A DNA stretch of 64,000 bases from Cloeon dipterum. Its lineage: Eukaryota > Arthropoda > Insecta > Ephemeroptera > Baetidae. The notes beneath the pieces were generated by a model, which saw only the letters and a program-made list of their open reading frames with translations, did not search any database and was not told where the DNA came from. Each line of letters starts with the position of its first letter. The first letter of the stretch is position 1. The DNA is taken from the NCBI RefSeq assembly GCF_949628265.1, contig NC_088788.1, positions 18,600,001 through 18,664,000 on the forward strand, in the 5' to 3' direction. Below are positions 1 through 11,607 of this stretch, in pieces. The position numbers were made by a program, and so were the translations under genes.

Positions 1-315
1 AGACACCCAGCCGGTGGGCATGTCCCTCGCCTCGTCCTCCCACTCGGGCCCGACCCGCGTCACCACGTCGATGTACCTCAACATGGCCTCCCCGGTGGAC
101 AGGTCGCCGAGCGCCTTCCACGCCTCCCACTTCTGCTTGGCCGTCACGTTGAACCACGACGGCTGAGCGGTGTCACATCTGCCAACAGTGGCCTGTTTGT
201 ACAGGCCGTACAGCTGCAGCAGCACTTTCGAGTCCAGGTTGCCGGCCACCGACTGCACGTACGTGGAGGCCAACTTGAACCTTGCTTCTAATTCTAAATC
301 TACATTACTAGCCAT
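1..315 (-). CDS. ACBD6: Acyl-CoA-binding domain protein, ACBD6-like (5' part only)
   Basis: The first 105 codons are visible; the gene runs off the left edge. After a short N-terminus the product reads as an acyl-CoA-binding domain (about residues 12-95), with the family signature YGLYKQATVG and, after a short gap, KQKWEAWKALG. Such domains bind long-chain acyl-CoA esters in the cytosol. The run after the domain resembles ACBD6, which has C-terminal ankyrin repeats, but those would lie outside the window, so the subfamily is inferred. The ATG at 315 is the only Met before the domain. It lies 19 bp downstream of the SLIRP stop codon on the same strand, too little space for an independent promoter, so a shared transcript is likely. 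Confidence 0.85.
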   Translation of the reverse strand, partial: MASNVDLELEARFKLASTYVQSVAGNLDSKVLLQLYGLYKQATVGRCDTAQPSWFNVTAKQKWEAWKALGDLSTGEAMLRYIDVVTRVGPEWEDEARDMPTGWVS

Positions 316-334
316 TGCAAATCCAGGGGCTGCG

Positions 335-595
335 TTATTGGTTCTGCTGCACTGGATTGACTGACAAGTGCTGGCCTTCTAGGTGATGATTCTGCTTGTT
401 GAGGGCGTTCGAGTATGCGTTCTGGTTGCCGAAGGTTACAAAGCCGTAGCCACGGCTCATTCCGGTGTTCTTGTCAAAGACGACGTAGGCAGACGCCACA
501 TTGCCGAACTCTGAGAAGTAGGTGCGCAATTCTTGGTGTCCGATCGTCCAGGGCAGGTTGCCAACGAAAACTCTCTGGATAGCGCGAGCGGCCAT
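335..595 (-). CDS. SLIRP: SLIRP-like mitochondrial RNA-binding protein (single RRM)
   Basis: A single-exon 86-residue protein that is almost entirely one RRM: RNP2 is VFVGNLPW near the N-terminus and RNP1 is RGYGFVTF in the middle. The size and RRM match SLIRP, a partner of LRPPRC that stabilises mitochondrial mRNAs. The start chosen is the ATG at 595, the first Met; an in-frame GTG at 601 is not needed. Only two bases separate this ATG from the METTL23 stop (600-598), and 19 bp separate its TAA from the ACBD6 start. In Drosophila a SLIRP gene and an acyl-CoA-binding gene are, as I recall, known to share a dicistronic mRNA, which fits this arrangement. Confidence 0.85.
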   Translation of the reverse strand: MAARAIQRVFVGNLPWTIGHQELRTYFSEFGNVASAYVVFDKNTGMSRGYGFVTFGNQNAYSNALNKQNHHLEGQHLSVNPVQQNQ

Positions 596-597
596 TT

Positions 598-1399
598 TCA
601 CGACTTGGCGATTTCGAGCAGGTGGATGGTGTGATCTTGCATCAACTCGTGCACGTCGATGCCCGACTCAGCTCCTAGAGTGGTCAGCGGAATGTCCTCA
701 CACCGCAAACCCCACTTGTTCAGTAAATAATCAATCGACCAGTCTGCGCTCCTCTCTTGATAGGTGCACAGAAATTTGGCGTGCGGGTTTTTCTCGAGCA
801 AAAAGGAAACAGTTACCAAAATGTCCTCGAAGAGGGAAGGCTCGTAGAAGCAGTCAGAGCCAAGGATCAGGTCGACCGGCCCAAGGTTGAACGAGTTGTG
901 CAGGAAGAGGCCCCAGGACAGTCCAATGACACGCACTCGTCCGGTTAGACCGTTTACGTCACAAACTCGCTGACAGTGCTGAAGACTGCGTGGCAAGCTG
1001 GCGCAGTCAGACAAGGTGACTTCGGCCCCACACTTAGCGGCGACGATGCCGGGTAGACTAGTGCCTGCGCCGATTTCGAGGACTCGTTTGCCTGGCAGCT
1101 CTCGACGGTGTTCCCACAGGAACCAAGCGAGAACCGGTGCAGATGGCCACGTGTAGAAGTTGTAGCTCGCTTGTAGCAGCTGGAAATTGGGCAATCGTTA
1201 GGAAATATTATTGGGAAAGAGGTCGCCGGGGTTAAGCGCCATTATCGGGCTTGGGTGCGGAACAGCATGCGGTGCTAGTTGTTTCAGCTTTTACCTCTGG
1301 AATAATGACTTCAAGGGTTTCCGGCGTGCTCCCGTCGATTATTGGGTTTTTCGTTTTGAATACGAACTTTTTTATCTTTTCACCAGACCCATCAGACAT
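598..1399 (-). CDS. METTL23: METTL23-type methyltransferase
   Basis: Two exons, 1399-1295 and 1179-598, joined in phase 0 across a 115-bp intron (GTAAAA...TTTCCAG), giving 228 aa. Exon 1 starts at MSDGSGEKIKKF; exon 2 begins at LLQASYNFYTWPSAPVLAW. The class I methyltransferase fold is clear: the SAM-binding motif VLEIGAGTSLPGI, the acidic ILGSDCFYEPSLFEDIL and CTYQERSADWS all match METTL23, described as a protein (histone H3R17) arginine methyltransferase. In-frame upstream codons before exon 2 lie in the intron; the exon 1 ATG is the first true Met. Human METTL23 has 190 aa, so this one is slightly longer at the N-terminus. It is the first member of a three-gene minus-strand cluster. Confidence 0.88.
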
Positions 1400-1852
1400 T
1401 AGAAATTTGGAGAAAAGACATAATTTGCCCAAGCTTGATAACCATCACGTTGCACAGTAGCACTCGGTTGCCAACCTAACCAATATAATTTGTGATTGCG
1501 TCATTTTATGTAGCTATGCTTACTGACACAAAAATATGAAAATATGTAAAAAAAACAAATTTAAATTCAACAATTAAATATTTTGCTTTATACTGAACGT
1601 CACAAGGGGCAGAAATTTAGGAAAAAGAAGAAATATTTATTAGCCTTAACAGTTGGCAACTCGATTCTTTTTACCTTGACCTTTCAAAGAGGGCAGCACC
1701 ACTCTGACGGCTGACGGCCGACGACGACGACAGGCCAGGCTTATTTACATGGCGTCTCTCGTTTAAAGTGTCAGTCGTATGAGGTGTGCTCGCTTATTCG
1801 ATTACAGCCCTGTTGTTACGTGAAAAATCGCAGATATTAGGAAAGGAGCAAG
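1400..1852. promoter_or_regulatory. Divergent intergenic region METTL23 / SEC63
   Basis: A 453-bp spacer between two divergent start codons. It should hold both promoters and 5' UTRs, probably as a shared bidirectional promoter. I see no TATA box that I would rely on, and no coding sequence. An A-rich centre around 1540-1630 is followed by a GC-rich stretch (1690-1740) nearer SEC63. Confidence 0.5.
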
Positions 1853-4800
1853 ATGGGAGGACAAAAGTTTCAATATGACGAGAGCGGTGGAACATTTTTC
1901 TACTTCCTCATCTCATTTTTGGCACTTCTTCTCGTCCCCGGGACTTACTATTATTGGCCACGTAGTACAGTTGAAGGTAAATAATCATGAAAATATTAAT
2001 AAATTTTGCTTTTATGTTTTAATTTTTGTATTTTTAGGATGATAGTTAATTTTGTTTACATTGACCCGTTAAAACTAGAACGTTATCAATTTAATTTTTT
2101 AATAATTTATTGTGCTCTTTGCCAATATTTCGCACCTGTTTTGATTTATAACGGTACAATGCACAACACTCCTTTTCGCTCCATGCGCATAGTTTTGCCA
2201 ATCTTGGTGCGTGACTTAACTTTCTGATTGTAACTGTTTAAATGTTTATTTTACAGATCCTGAGAAGGAAAGAAAATTATGTCAATGCGCCGGTTGCAAA
2301 CGGAAAAGAAAAATAATGGAATCCAGCGAACCATGGAAAGGGGCTAAAAATTTTATGAAGTAAATTGCTTTTAAATTGCATCACGCAACATACTGATGTG
2401 GAACTCTCTTGACTGTCCGTAGGAAATTGCTGATTGTTTTGGGCTGGGTTTTCCTTATTTTCCTGACTTACAAGGTTTCCCAATTTGATTATGAAATGGC
2501 AAACTTTGATCCATATGACATCCTTAAAGTCTCATCTGTAAGTTTTAGGTTTTTAAATTTAACACAAATAATTAATTAAATCTAAATAGGGAGCTTCACA
2601 AGCAGAAATTAAGAAGGCCTACAGAAAACTTTCCCTAATTCTCCATCCAGACAAGGAGACTGGAAATGAGAAAGCCTTCATGAAGCTCAATAAAGGTTTG
2701 TTTTTAATTCGATGTTTCAATATTTTGTTCACTATTTATAATATGGTTGTTTACAGCTTACCAAGCGTTAACTGATGATGAGGCAAGAAAGAACTGGGAA
2801 AAATATGGAAACCCTGATGGTCCTGGCGTTATTAACTTTGGTATCGCCTTGCCCTCGTGGATTGTAGAGAAGGAAAATTCTGTTTGGGTATATAATCCCA
2901 TTTAATATATTATAGGACACATACTTGATGAAAAAATTCTCCTAGGTGCTCGGTTTATACGCGCTGGTGTTCATGATCGCCCTGCCCACCGTTGTTGGAA
3001 TGTGGTGGTACAGGTCGATTCGGTACTCAGGAGATCAGGTACTTCTGGACACCCAGCAACTATATTACTACTTTTTCCACAAAACGCCGGTCATGCCGCT
3101 CAAGAGGGCGCTCATGATTTTGGCAGCGTCGCTCGAGTATGACAAAAAGCACAACAGTGAGATCGTTGAAAGGCCCTCGGACAACGTTGAGCTGCCCCAG
3201 TTGATTCGCAACATCGAGAATCTGAATGAAAAGACGCGAGAACGTCCTCTGAGTGATGCCTACTCCCTGAAGGCCCGTGCGTTGCTCTTCGCACACATGG
3301 GTCGAATGTTGCTGCCTGAGAACTCGCTGGAGATCGATCGGCAGTACATAGTCAAGAAGTGCCCCTACCTCATCCAAGAAATGGTCAATTGCGTTTCTCA
3401 GCTCATCATGTTGGCTTATGCCAGGAGAAGTGAGTGTTATTTTCATTGCAAGCGGCAGGGTTTAAAAGGTATTATTTAGTTAACATGCTGCCGAAGATTG
3501 AGACCATTGAGAACGTCATGAAGCTCAGCCCCATGATTGTACAAGGCCTGTGGGACAACAAGAGTCCACTCCGTCAGCTACCTCACATTCAGGAGGAAAA
3601 TCTCAAATGGTTTTCTTCCAAGAAGGTGTGTGTTTTGAATTATTAAATTTGGGCCATTAATTCAATTATTAAAATATATCGTCAGATGCCATTTTTAAAA
3701 AGAGTTTTGCCAAACAAGAAGGAGGTAGATTTGTAAATTACTTTGAAGTTTGCTTCTATTATATACTGAATTTGTATACTAAAAACGATGCGTTTGTTTT
3801 CCAGCGTCACATTAAAAACCTCCAGCAACTTGCTCAACTACCAGCTGAAGACAGAAGAGCACTGTTGAAAAGCATACCTGATGAAAACTATAGTGATATA
3901 ATGAAAGTTTTAGGGAACATGCCATATATTGATTTCCAAGTGAGATGTGAAGGTGAGTGCTGTGTGTTATTTATTTTTTATGTGATGAAACGTCCAGGGT
4001 ACATTTCCGCCACCTTTCCTTTATCACCGCCTGACTTCTGGATTTTCTAGTCAGATTTACATTGAATTTGATATTAAAATGCAGTTTGAGGGGATTTTAT
4101 TTGCAAAATTTGAGAAAGTTTGATACTTTTAATTTGCTGGTGGAAATTATTTTCCCACATGTTTTTATTTTCGTCTGTATGTGAATTCTATATCTGGTGC
4201 AACTTCTAGATAGATTTTTGACCATTTCAGTATTATCAGAAATTAAATATCAACCATCTCACAAACGTTGGTTATCAATTTATTTTTAAATTTTTATAAT
4301 TTAAAAACTTATCTGTCCCTCCAGCGTGATATTAAATCTAATTGTAAAATGTCAAAATTGCTGTGTAAAATTTTTGTTCTGCATTATTTATCTCAACTTG
4401 TCTGGTTTTAACTTTCAGTTATCGACGACGAGGAGCCAACCGTCTACACTGCTGGTGCTATTGTGACAGTCACAGTGATTTTAGAGCGTAAGAGCATGGC
4501 AGTCCTGTTCGGTGACGAGTCAGCCCCCGACAAAACCGCGTATGAAACGAAAGAAGACGAAGAGGAGACCGAGAAGAAAGAGGATGCCGCCCAGGTGAAA
4601 AAGCCCCCTGCATGGTTGAAGCAGAAAAAGGGCAAGAAGAGCAGCAAAAAGGGCTCAAAGAAGCCGGCACCGAGTGCGGTCAAACCGACCACCGCCGCTG
4701 CCGCCGCGCCTGCACCAGCTGCTGCGACACCAAACACAACATCGAGCAACAAGAAGAGTCTGGATAAAGTGGAGGAGGAAAAGAAGGCAGAGTTGTCAGC

Positions 4801-5458
4801 GGATCCAGAGGATAGTGAACTGTCTGACGATGAAGCGGAGCAGTCAGTAGACAGCGACGATGAGCCGGCAAACAAAAAAAAGTCGTCCAATGTTGATGAT
4901 GACGATAAAGAGTGGGAGAAGTTCCAGGACAAGTTAGCCAAAAGAGAAAAAGTCTTAGAGGGAAGAAGCAAAACCTCGCACAGTGTTCATTGCCCGCTCT
5001 ACCCAGAGGTAAGATTTCTGATAAATAGTTGTTGATTTGAGTTAAACGAGTCTATTTTCACAGGACAAGCAAGAGTACTGGTGGGTTTACATTAGCGATA
5101 GGAAGAGCCACACTCTTCTAACTGCACCATACCACGTGACAGCGTTAGTTGACACAGAGGAGATTCAGCTGAAATTCACTGCTCCCAGGTGGCCGGGTGT
5201 CTACACATTCACAGTTTGCTTACGCTCCGATTCATATCTAGGCTTTGATCAGCTTCATGACATTAAGGTAATTTTTCTTTAGAGGGTTAGTAAATTTATT
5301 TTAATTTGAATTTCCAGCTTGATGTTAAAGAGGCGCCTGAAGAAATTACCGATCATCCCCAGTGGGATTTCCCTGAAGGGGAGGAAGAAAAGGAGGGCGA
5401 GGGAAGCGACCTTTCAGAGTTCACAACAGATGAAGATGTCGAGGATGATGCGGAGTGA
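1853..5458 (+). CDS. SEC63: ER translocation protein SEC63
   Basis: Eleven exons: 1853-1976, 2257-2359, 2423-2537, 2590-2695, 2757-2887, 2946-3429, 3480-3625, 3805-3952, 4419-5008, 5064-5267, 5318-5458. All phases agree and give 763 aa (human 760). An N-terminal membrane segment (about 15-35) and a second (about 78-97) precede a lumenal J domain (about 104-170) that keeps the HPD motif (ILHPDKE) for BiP recruitment. A third membrane segment (VLGLYALVFMIALP) leads into the cytosolic Sec63/Brl domain, followed by a Lys/Ala/acid-rich insert (about residues 490-630) and a very acidic C-terminus that in the family binds Sec62. It acts with the Sec61 channel in post-translational translocation. A poly(A) signal lies at 5686-5691. 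Confidence 0.95.
3686..3724 (+). other. Possible 13-codon cassette exon of SEC63
   Basis: Within the intron 3626-3804 there is a 39-bp stretch bounded by GTCAG upstream and GTAGAT downstream. It is open in the SEC63 frame (MPFLKRVLPNKKE) and phase 0 at both ends, so it could be skipped or included without disturbing the frame. My recollection of fly SEC63 joins the flanking exons directly, so I left it out of the main model. Confidence 0.3.
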
Positions 5459-5685
5459 AAACTGTGTGCCTGGATTGCGCTGTGTTGGCTATGTTGATTA
5501 TTTTGTTACGTACTATTTTTTTTGTAAATGTTAAAAAGTGTACTTGTAACACACAAAAAAAATTGTTAATGTTGCTAAATATGAACTATAATTTATTGAA
5601 GGTTGCCAACTGGACAAAACAGTCAAATATTGTGCTGGGCTTTAACTGGAACATGTGGATGTGTGACGCACAGTGTAGAGCATCA

Positions 5686-5732
5686 AATAAACAATTCTTA
5701 TAAACATTTGCAATGAAAGCTTTGCATTTATT
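5686..5732. terminator. Facing poly(A) signals of SEC63 and the C2H2 gene
   Basis: AATAAA at 5686-5691 (plus) follows the SEC63 stop by 228 bp. On the minus strand AATAAA at 5732-5727 follows the C2H2 stop (5757) by about 25 bp. If cleavage occurs 10-30 bp after each signal, the two mRNAs end within or across the same 50 bp, with very little or no spacer. Confidence 0.55.
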
Positions 5733-5756
5733 GGCATCAAGAACAGCTCACTCCAG

Positions 5757-8700
5757 TCATTTCTTGGTTTTTCGCTTGGTAGCTTGGATTTGAGAGCATG
5801 AATTACTTGACTCTTTTTGTTCTGAAACATGTGACACTTCCATAAGTTTCTGCACGAGGTCATCTCTCCCGTCCAGCTTGGCGTGAGTCTTCATGTGCTT
5901 GGAAAGGAACAGAGCCCTCCCATAGACCACGTTGCAGATGACGCACTGGAAAAGTTCTCTGTTCTTGTCCAGGTGAAGTTTCCTTATGTGGCAAATGGCA
6001 GCATGTCTCGTCGGGAATGTGCGTCCGCAGTCATCGCATTTGAAGAGCTGCTCGTGGGACCCAATGTGTGCGACCAGGGCCGCTCTCGTCTTGAATGCCT
6101 TTGGGCAGTAAGTGCAAAGGTACGTCCTCTCATCGCTGTGTTTGCTTCTCATGTGGTTCCTCATACTGCTGTTTGACTTGAAAGCCAAGCCGCATTCGGA
6201 ACATGGGTATGGCCGCTCGTCAGTGTGCGTCCGCATGTGCAGAACGAGCATGTAAGCCAGTCGGAATGACTTTGGGCATAATGTGCATTGGTGATTTTTA
6301 ATGCCCTTGTGGATGAGCTCGTGTTTGTGCCGGTCACCAGCGCGCCTAAAGGTCTTGCTGCAGAAGGTACATTTGAGGTGTCTCGCCCCTTCCGACAGTG
6401 AGAGGTGCGATTGGTGATGAGAGCTAAGCGATTTCACGGTGTCGAAGACGTTCAAGCACAACGGACATTGGAACGTGAGGTCACCTTCAGCATTTTTGTG
6501 CTCTGCCTTGACGTGCATGGCCAGGTTGGAGGTAGAGCAAAACATCTTGCTGCACCCACTGCACCGGAAGAACTTGCCCACGCCTCTCCTATGAATGGTT
6601 TCGTGCACTTCCTTCATATCGAGGTTCACGTTCTCTTCGCACGATTCGCAGAAGTAGAGATCCAATGACGTCGACACTGACTCGTTCATTTGGGCTTCGA
6701 TGTGATTCAAAGATTGGCAGTGTACTCTCAACGCCTCTTTCTCCAAGAAGTATCTGCAATGATTAAAGAAAGCAGTGGTAAAAAATTGTAAAAGGGTGAA
6801 CAACGTGTATAATAAAGGTCGCCGGATTTGACAAGTCACCATGAATCAAGGTAATTTCCGTATGTTTAACTCTTTCTGATTTAACAAACTAGAAAATGTG
6901 TGTAAAATTAATTATTCAACATAGCCAAATGACTTAGGATAAGATTTATTTTCGTAAAATATAATAACGTGAAGGGAACGAGTTTGCAAAATTTATTGAA
7001 ATCTAAATCAGACACCACTTTCAAGAAATCATGGCAGTTTAAATTTTTTTAAAGTCTAATGAATCAAACCTTGGCAAATTTTCATCCTTTATCAAACACT
7101 AATGAAAGGTGGCTAAAAATACCATAATTATCGGGTTAAAGATTAATTATCCTTGTCAGCACAAATGTTCTGAAATTATTCAACATTAGCCGTTATTGGA
7201 AAATGTTCTCACTTAATCTACAGAGGTTTTTACTTTTGTCTTCAATGTTTTGATACTTTTAAGCTACATATTATTCATTTCAGGGTCCAAATTATAAATT
7301 TTAACTATTAAATTTGATAATCTTGATACATACTGCGTGCAAAAGTTGCACTTGAGAAGCTCTGGAAGTTCAGGATGCTTTTCAGCCACATGCTGCAGCA
7401 TTTCTTGCTCAGTGGAGCACCGCAAACGACACTGCACGCAAGAAAACTTGGAATGGATCCCTACGTGCCTCTGGAGATTGGCCACTGTGGAGCACTCCTT
7501 GCCACAAATGTCGCAGTTTGTTTCCTGGGTTTCGATTCCTTTTTTCTTGTGATTTTGTACATGCCTGTCAAATTCTTTCTTCTTGGCAAACTGTTTCTGG
7601 CAGATGGTGCACGTCAACGGCTCAATGTATTCATAGCCCTTCATGTGGCCCATAGCGACCGCATGGACCTCGGCAGTTATTTTCGATTTAAATTTCTTGT
7701 CACAGACGTTGCATTTAGGGACCGTCTTTTTCTTAACAACTGGTACTTCTTCCTCAAAGAGCACCGCATCGCCGTTTTTCTTGTGTATGTTCTGGTGCGT
7801 CCGTAGATCTCCCTTGCGCAAAAAACGTTTCTTACAATAAATGCAGTGGGAAATAGCTTTGCCCATGACAAGATGCGGGGCGTGATTCTTGGCAACCGCA
7901 TGGATGAGTAACGATTTGCTGCTCTGATAACACTTCCCACAATCAGGACAGGTGTGTCCGCCCTTGACAGTAATTGCCAAATCGTGTTTGGTCCTCAGGT
8001 GATTGACAAGTCTACCTCGAGAAACAAGTTTCTTGAGACAGTGTTCGCATTTAAAAATCTTCAAGCCACTCTTGTGCAATTTGTTGTGTAGGGATACGTC
8101 TTTGATGTCTTCTTTGCATATCTTGCAGTGTGACAAGCAAACATCAGACTCTGTAAATTAAATAAAAATAATTTAAGCATATATTTAGATTATTAGGAAT
8201 GAGGTTACCATCAGGTGTTTCGTTTAGGGCTTTCTCCACATCGGTGTGTGCATTGGCGAAGTGCTTTCCCATGCTTGATATAGTGAGCTCCTTTGCCTCA
8301 CAAAAGGCGCAATCAATCTTTGTAGAAGAGATTTTGATAATCTTTTTCTCCTCTTTGACTGAAGCGTCTGGGATGGGGTCCTTCATTTCAGTAATAAGCA
8401 CAACCACTTCTGGAATTTCTTCAGCAACATTTTTCTCTTCATGGTTGTGACCTGAGATTTCAATATGTCTCTTAAACGATTCTTCGCTTAAAAAGGCTGC
8501 TCCGCAGGGGTCGCAGTAGATGATTGGAACTCCTTTATCATGAATTATCTCATGGAGCGGAATCAAGGAATGGCAGATGTACTTCTTGCAAACAGAACAT
8601 GATGCCGTCTCAGCGAGGGGGTCAGTATCTTCCATTTGTACATGCAAGTTTTCCTCCAACATGTGGACTTCTAGTTGACTCAACTTTGAGCATCTGTGAG

Positions 8701-9827
8701 CATTTTTCAGTCTTTCGTCAAATGTTGCAAAGCAGCATTTACTGCATTTAAGAAGAATCTTTGTGTCCTGTTCCACAGGGCTGGCTTCCAAGATCTGTTG
8801 GAAAAGAATATTTTGAAAAAGTTCCTTCATAGATTATTAATTACCTTGGAAGGAGGGGGATCAGATGGTTTTGTAGCACCATCTGCAACAGGAGGTGGAG
8901 CAGAATCTTCTCGGTCAGGTTCTTTGATCAGGTTAGGACTGTCAAGTATGCCTTGGTTGCCAACATCATAATCATGTTCGCTAGAAATATCCACTTGAAG
9001 AACCTCTGTTAGTTCTGGCTTAGCTTTGGATAAATCATTAGTTCTGTTAAACTTCACATCAGAAATTGTACCGATTTCTGCAGTTCTATGTCTCTTTGAA
9101 GCAGCTGCTTCACAATCCTTCTTTTCCTCCTTTGTAGTTTTCAAAATTTGAACCTACAAAATCATGTCAGTTAGGATCCGAGACATTAATTTAACTACCA
9201 TTTTCCTCTTTCCACTTCTCCCAGTGACCACCATTGGAGCAATGATAGTTGGAGTAACAATTTTAAATGATTTTGCAGATGCATCCTTAGTCTGGTTGTC
9301 GAGAATTTTCACAACTTTTAAGCCTGGGCTCTGGGTTGGACTGAGTTTCTGATTTTCTTGTGGCGTTAGAGTTCTGCATGCAAACACTCGTTTTTTAACG
9401 AGCAACGCAGATTTGCAGATCTTCAAGTGGTCATCATAATTTAGTAAGTTGTAAAGCTTTTGAGAACAGGCAAAGCATTTTAAATTGTCAATTCTTCTTC
9501 GCACATCAGCCAAGTGTAACCTCAGTTTTTCAGCGGAGGTAAACGTGGCAGAACAACAACAAGGGCATCTTATTTCCTGGAGGTTGCTGTAATTTTAAAT
9601 TTATATATTGAAATTTTCTAATGAAAATAATTCATTTTAATATAACGTATTTGTTTCTAAAAATTAAAACAACACAAATTTGGTATTTGATCATTGTCAG
9701 ATCAATTTCTCCATTTGATAATTTTCTTGAATAAATGAAATAAAAATATGATTGAAACAATGTATGTTTGAAAAATGTGAATTAGTTACCTAATGTCAAC
9801 GTTTATTTCTTCAGCATCAGCACTCAT
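5757..9827 (-). CDS. Large multi-C2H2 zinc-finger protein
   Basis: Six exons on the minus strand, 9827-9790, 9586-9199, 9153-8845, 8794-8209, 8150-7334 and 6753-5757; phases all agree and give 1044 aa. The N-terminus (MSADAEEINVDI) leads to an unusual Cys-rich pair of fingers (CPCCC, CFACSQKL) with no clear ZAD domain, then a low-complexity Lys/Glu/Ser region. From about residue 300 there are many C2H2 fingers. The last exon holds a regular series with TGEKP-like linkers such as HTDERPYPCSECG and HSDERTYLCTYCP. One finger is split by the last intron (CNFCTQ at the end of exon 5, then YFLEKEALRVH), which supports the join. Likely a nuclear DNA-binding transcription factor; target unknown. The last intron (6754-7333, 580 bp) is AT-rich and empty. 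Confidence 0.88.
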
Positions 9828-11607
9828 TGTATACATAATGTTTGTTGACAATCTGAAATAATGAGTTTAGTTTTAAAAATAGGCGACCACTCGAGGTTGT
9901 GTTCATAATGGGAATAACAACGAGGATGAAGTCTGTTTTCATTTATTCGCAATATAAATGAGAGTTTAGGTATAATTTTCATACATATTATGTACGTAAA
10001 TAAATGCAACTAGAACTTGGGTGTTTAATAAATATATAGTCTGAGAAATTTATAAAATATTTAAATTTCCCCATGAAGGCACCTTCCAATGAACATTGCA
10101 GTGTAATGTAGTTATTTACATTGATACATATTTATGTACATATGTACATAGATAAATAATGTTATGAATATGTAGTATGATACAAGAGTTACATAGATAC
10201 ATTCATACCGGTTTTGCTTTGAATTTTACCTATATGTAACACAATGCAGAATGAACAATAAAATTAGGGATTTTTCGCACCTGAAGACACTCAAGAGGTC
10301 ATCATCGGACGACTTCTTAAATTTTGTAAAATTCAGCGTTTACGGTCGCAATGAACATCACACACACAACTAGAGAGGGAGCTTATAAGCTCTCTACGCA
10401 CAATAATAAACAAAATAATTTTAAGTTCAAACTTCATGGTAACGCCCTTTTTCCAAATCAGTTCTGCCAACCTTGTTGCAACGATCAAAGAACAAAATAA
10501 AAAATTATATTTATGAAATTGAAATTTTTTTCTCTCATTTTCATAAGTTAGTTAAGCTTGCAAATATTCCTTAAGTAAATTGTAAATAATGCTAACTACA
10601 TATTGACCAATAATAAAATAGACGTACACTACTAAGAATAATCTTTTTTATTACAACTACATGGAAACCTTTTAAGTTGTCGGCGTGAATTTCCCCACGG
10701 CTCCCACCACATCACACTCATTGCCTCTGCCACCCGCCCTTTAGTCCCTTTACCACATTCACATTTTCGATCCTTCTCTGCCAGAGTAATCCGACGAGTT
10801 TTGAGCGAAAGGTTCGGCTGCTACATTTATAAGGTGTGACCTGGTTTATTTGGTGCATTGCAGCTCTTTTTTTAAACTATTTATTTCGTTGAATGACTGC
10901 TTGCGTGAGTAATCCATAGTTTTTCGAAAACTATCATTCGTCCGAGCTACATTGATAAATTTCTAAATTACATATTATGTATTGATCGACTGAACAGATG
11001 CTCAGTCTTGAAAATTAATGCTTTATATTTCAATTAATGAACGACTTTAAGTTGTTGTGCCTGTTCATTTCTCTTTTTGTCATTATGCAATAGAATTCTT
11101 CATAGTTTGGCAAATGCGATAAGGCTTCAAAAGTGTCAAGGAATTTCCCTAAACTCACGATTTCTATAGAATATTTTTGACATTCTTATACAATTTTAGT
11201 TCTTTCTTGAATGTTATGATAAATGTTACGGATTTTTAGGGTTATTATTGAGGCTAAAGTTTTTATTTAAAATTAATTATACATAATAATGTAATTTACA
11301 TTTTACCTTGACGTCGCACTTGCTATCATGGTTTGTTTGTTGGTGTTATTCACCAAAAAATAATTAACTCTTGTAATTCCTCATCAAAATGAAAAACAGT
11401 CTAATTTTCCCCACTTTCTTATCACTTTTATCGCTTGCCAACAGAATCACCTCAAGAGAACATTGCATCTGTGTGGCAGCAAGAGGAGAACCTGAAAGTT
11501 AAATAAAAATAGCCGATTCTGGACAGCGGCCAGGAAGCGACGTCACCATATTTATCATAGCTCACGCACCAAACAAATCGCCGGCAGTTCGTGGAATCTA
11601 ACACAAA
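9828..11607. other. AT-rich intergenic region between the C2H2 gene and OGDH
   Basis: 1.8 kb without a coding sequence I can support. It should hold the two divergent promoters and the OGDH 5' UTR. Around 10100-10210 there is AT-rich sequence with repeated tacat/gtaca words. A TATAAG string near 10828 could be a promoter element, but nothing confirms it. Confidence 0.4.

Noticed and set aside
4444-4971. Serine/leucine-rich minus-strand frame
   Set aside because: It is the complement of the Lys/Glu-rich, low-complexity insert of SEC63.
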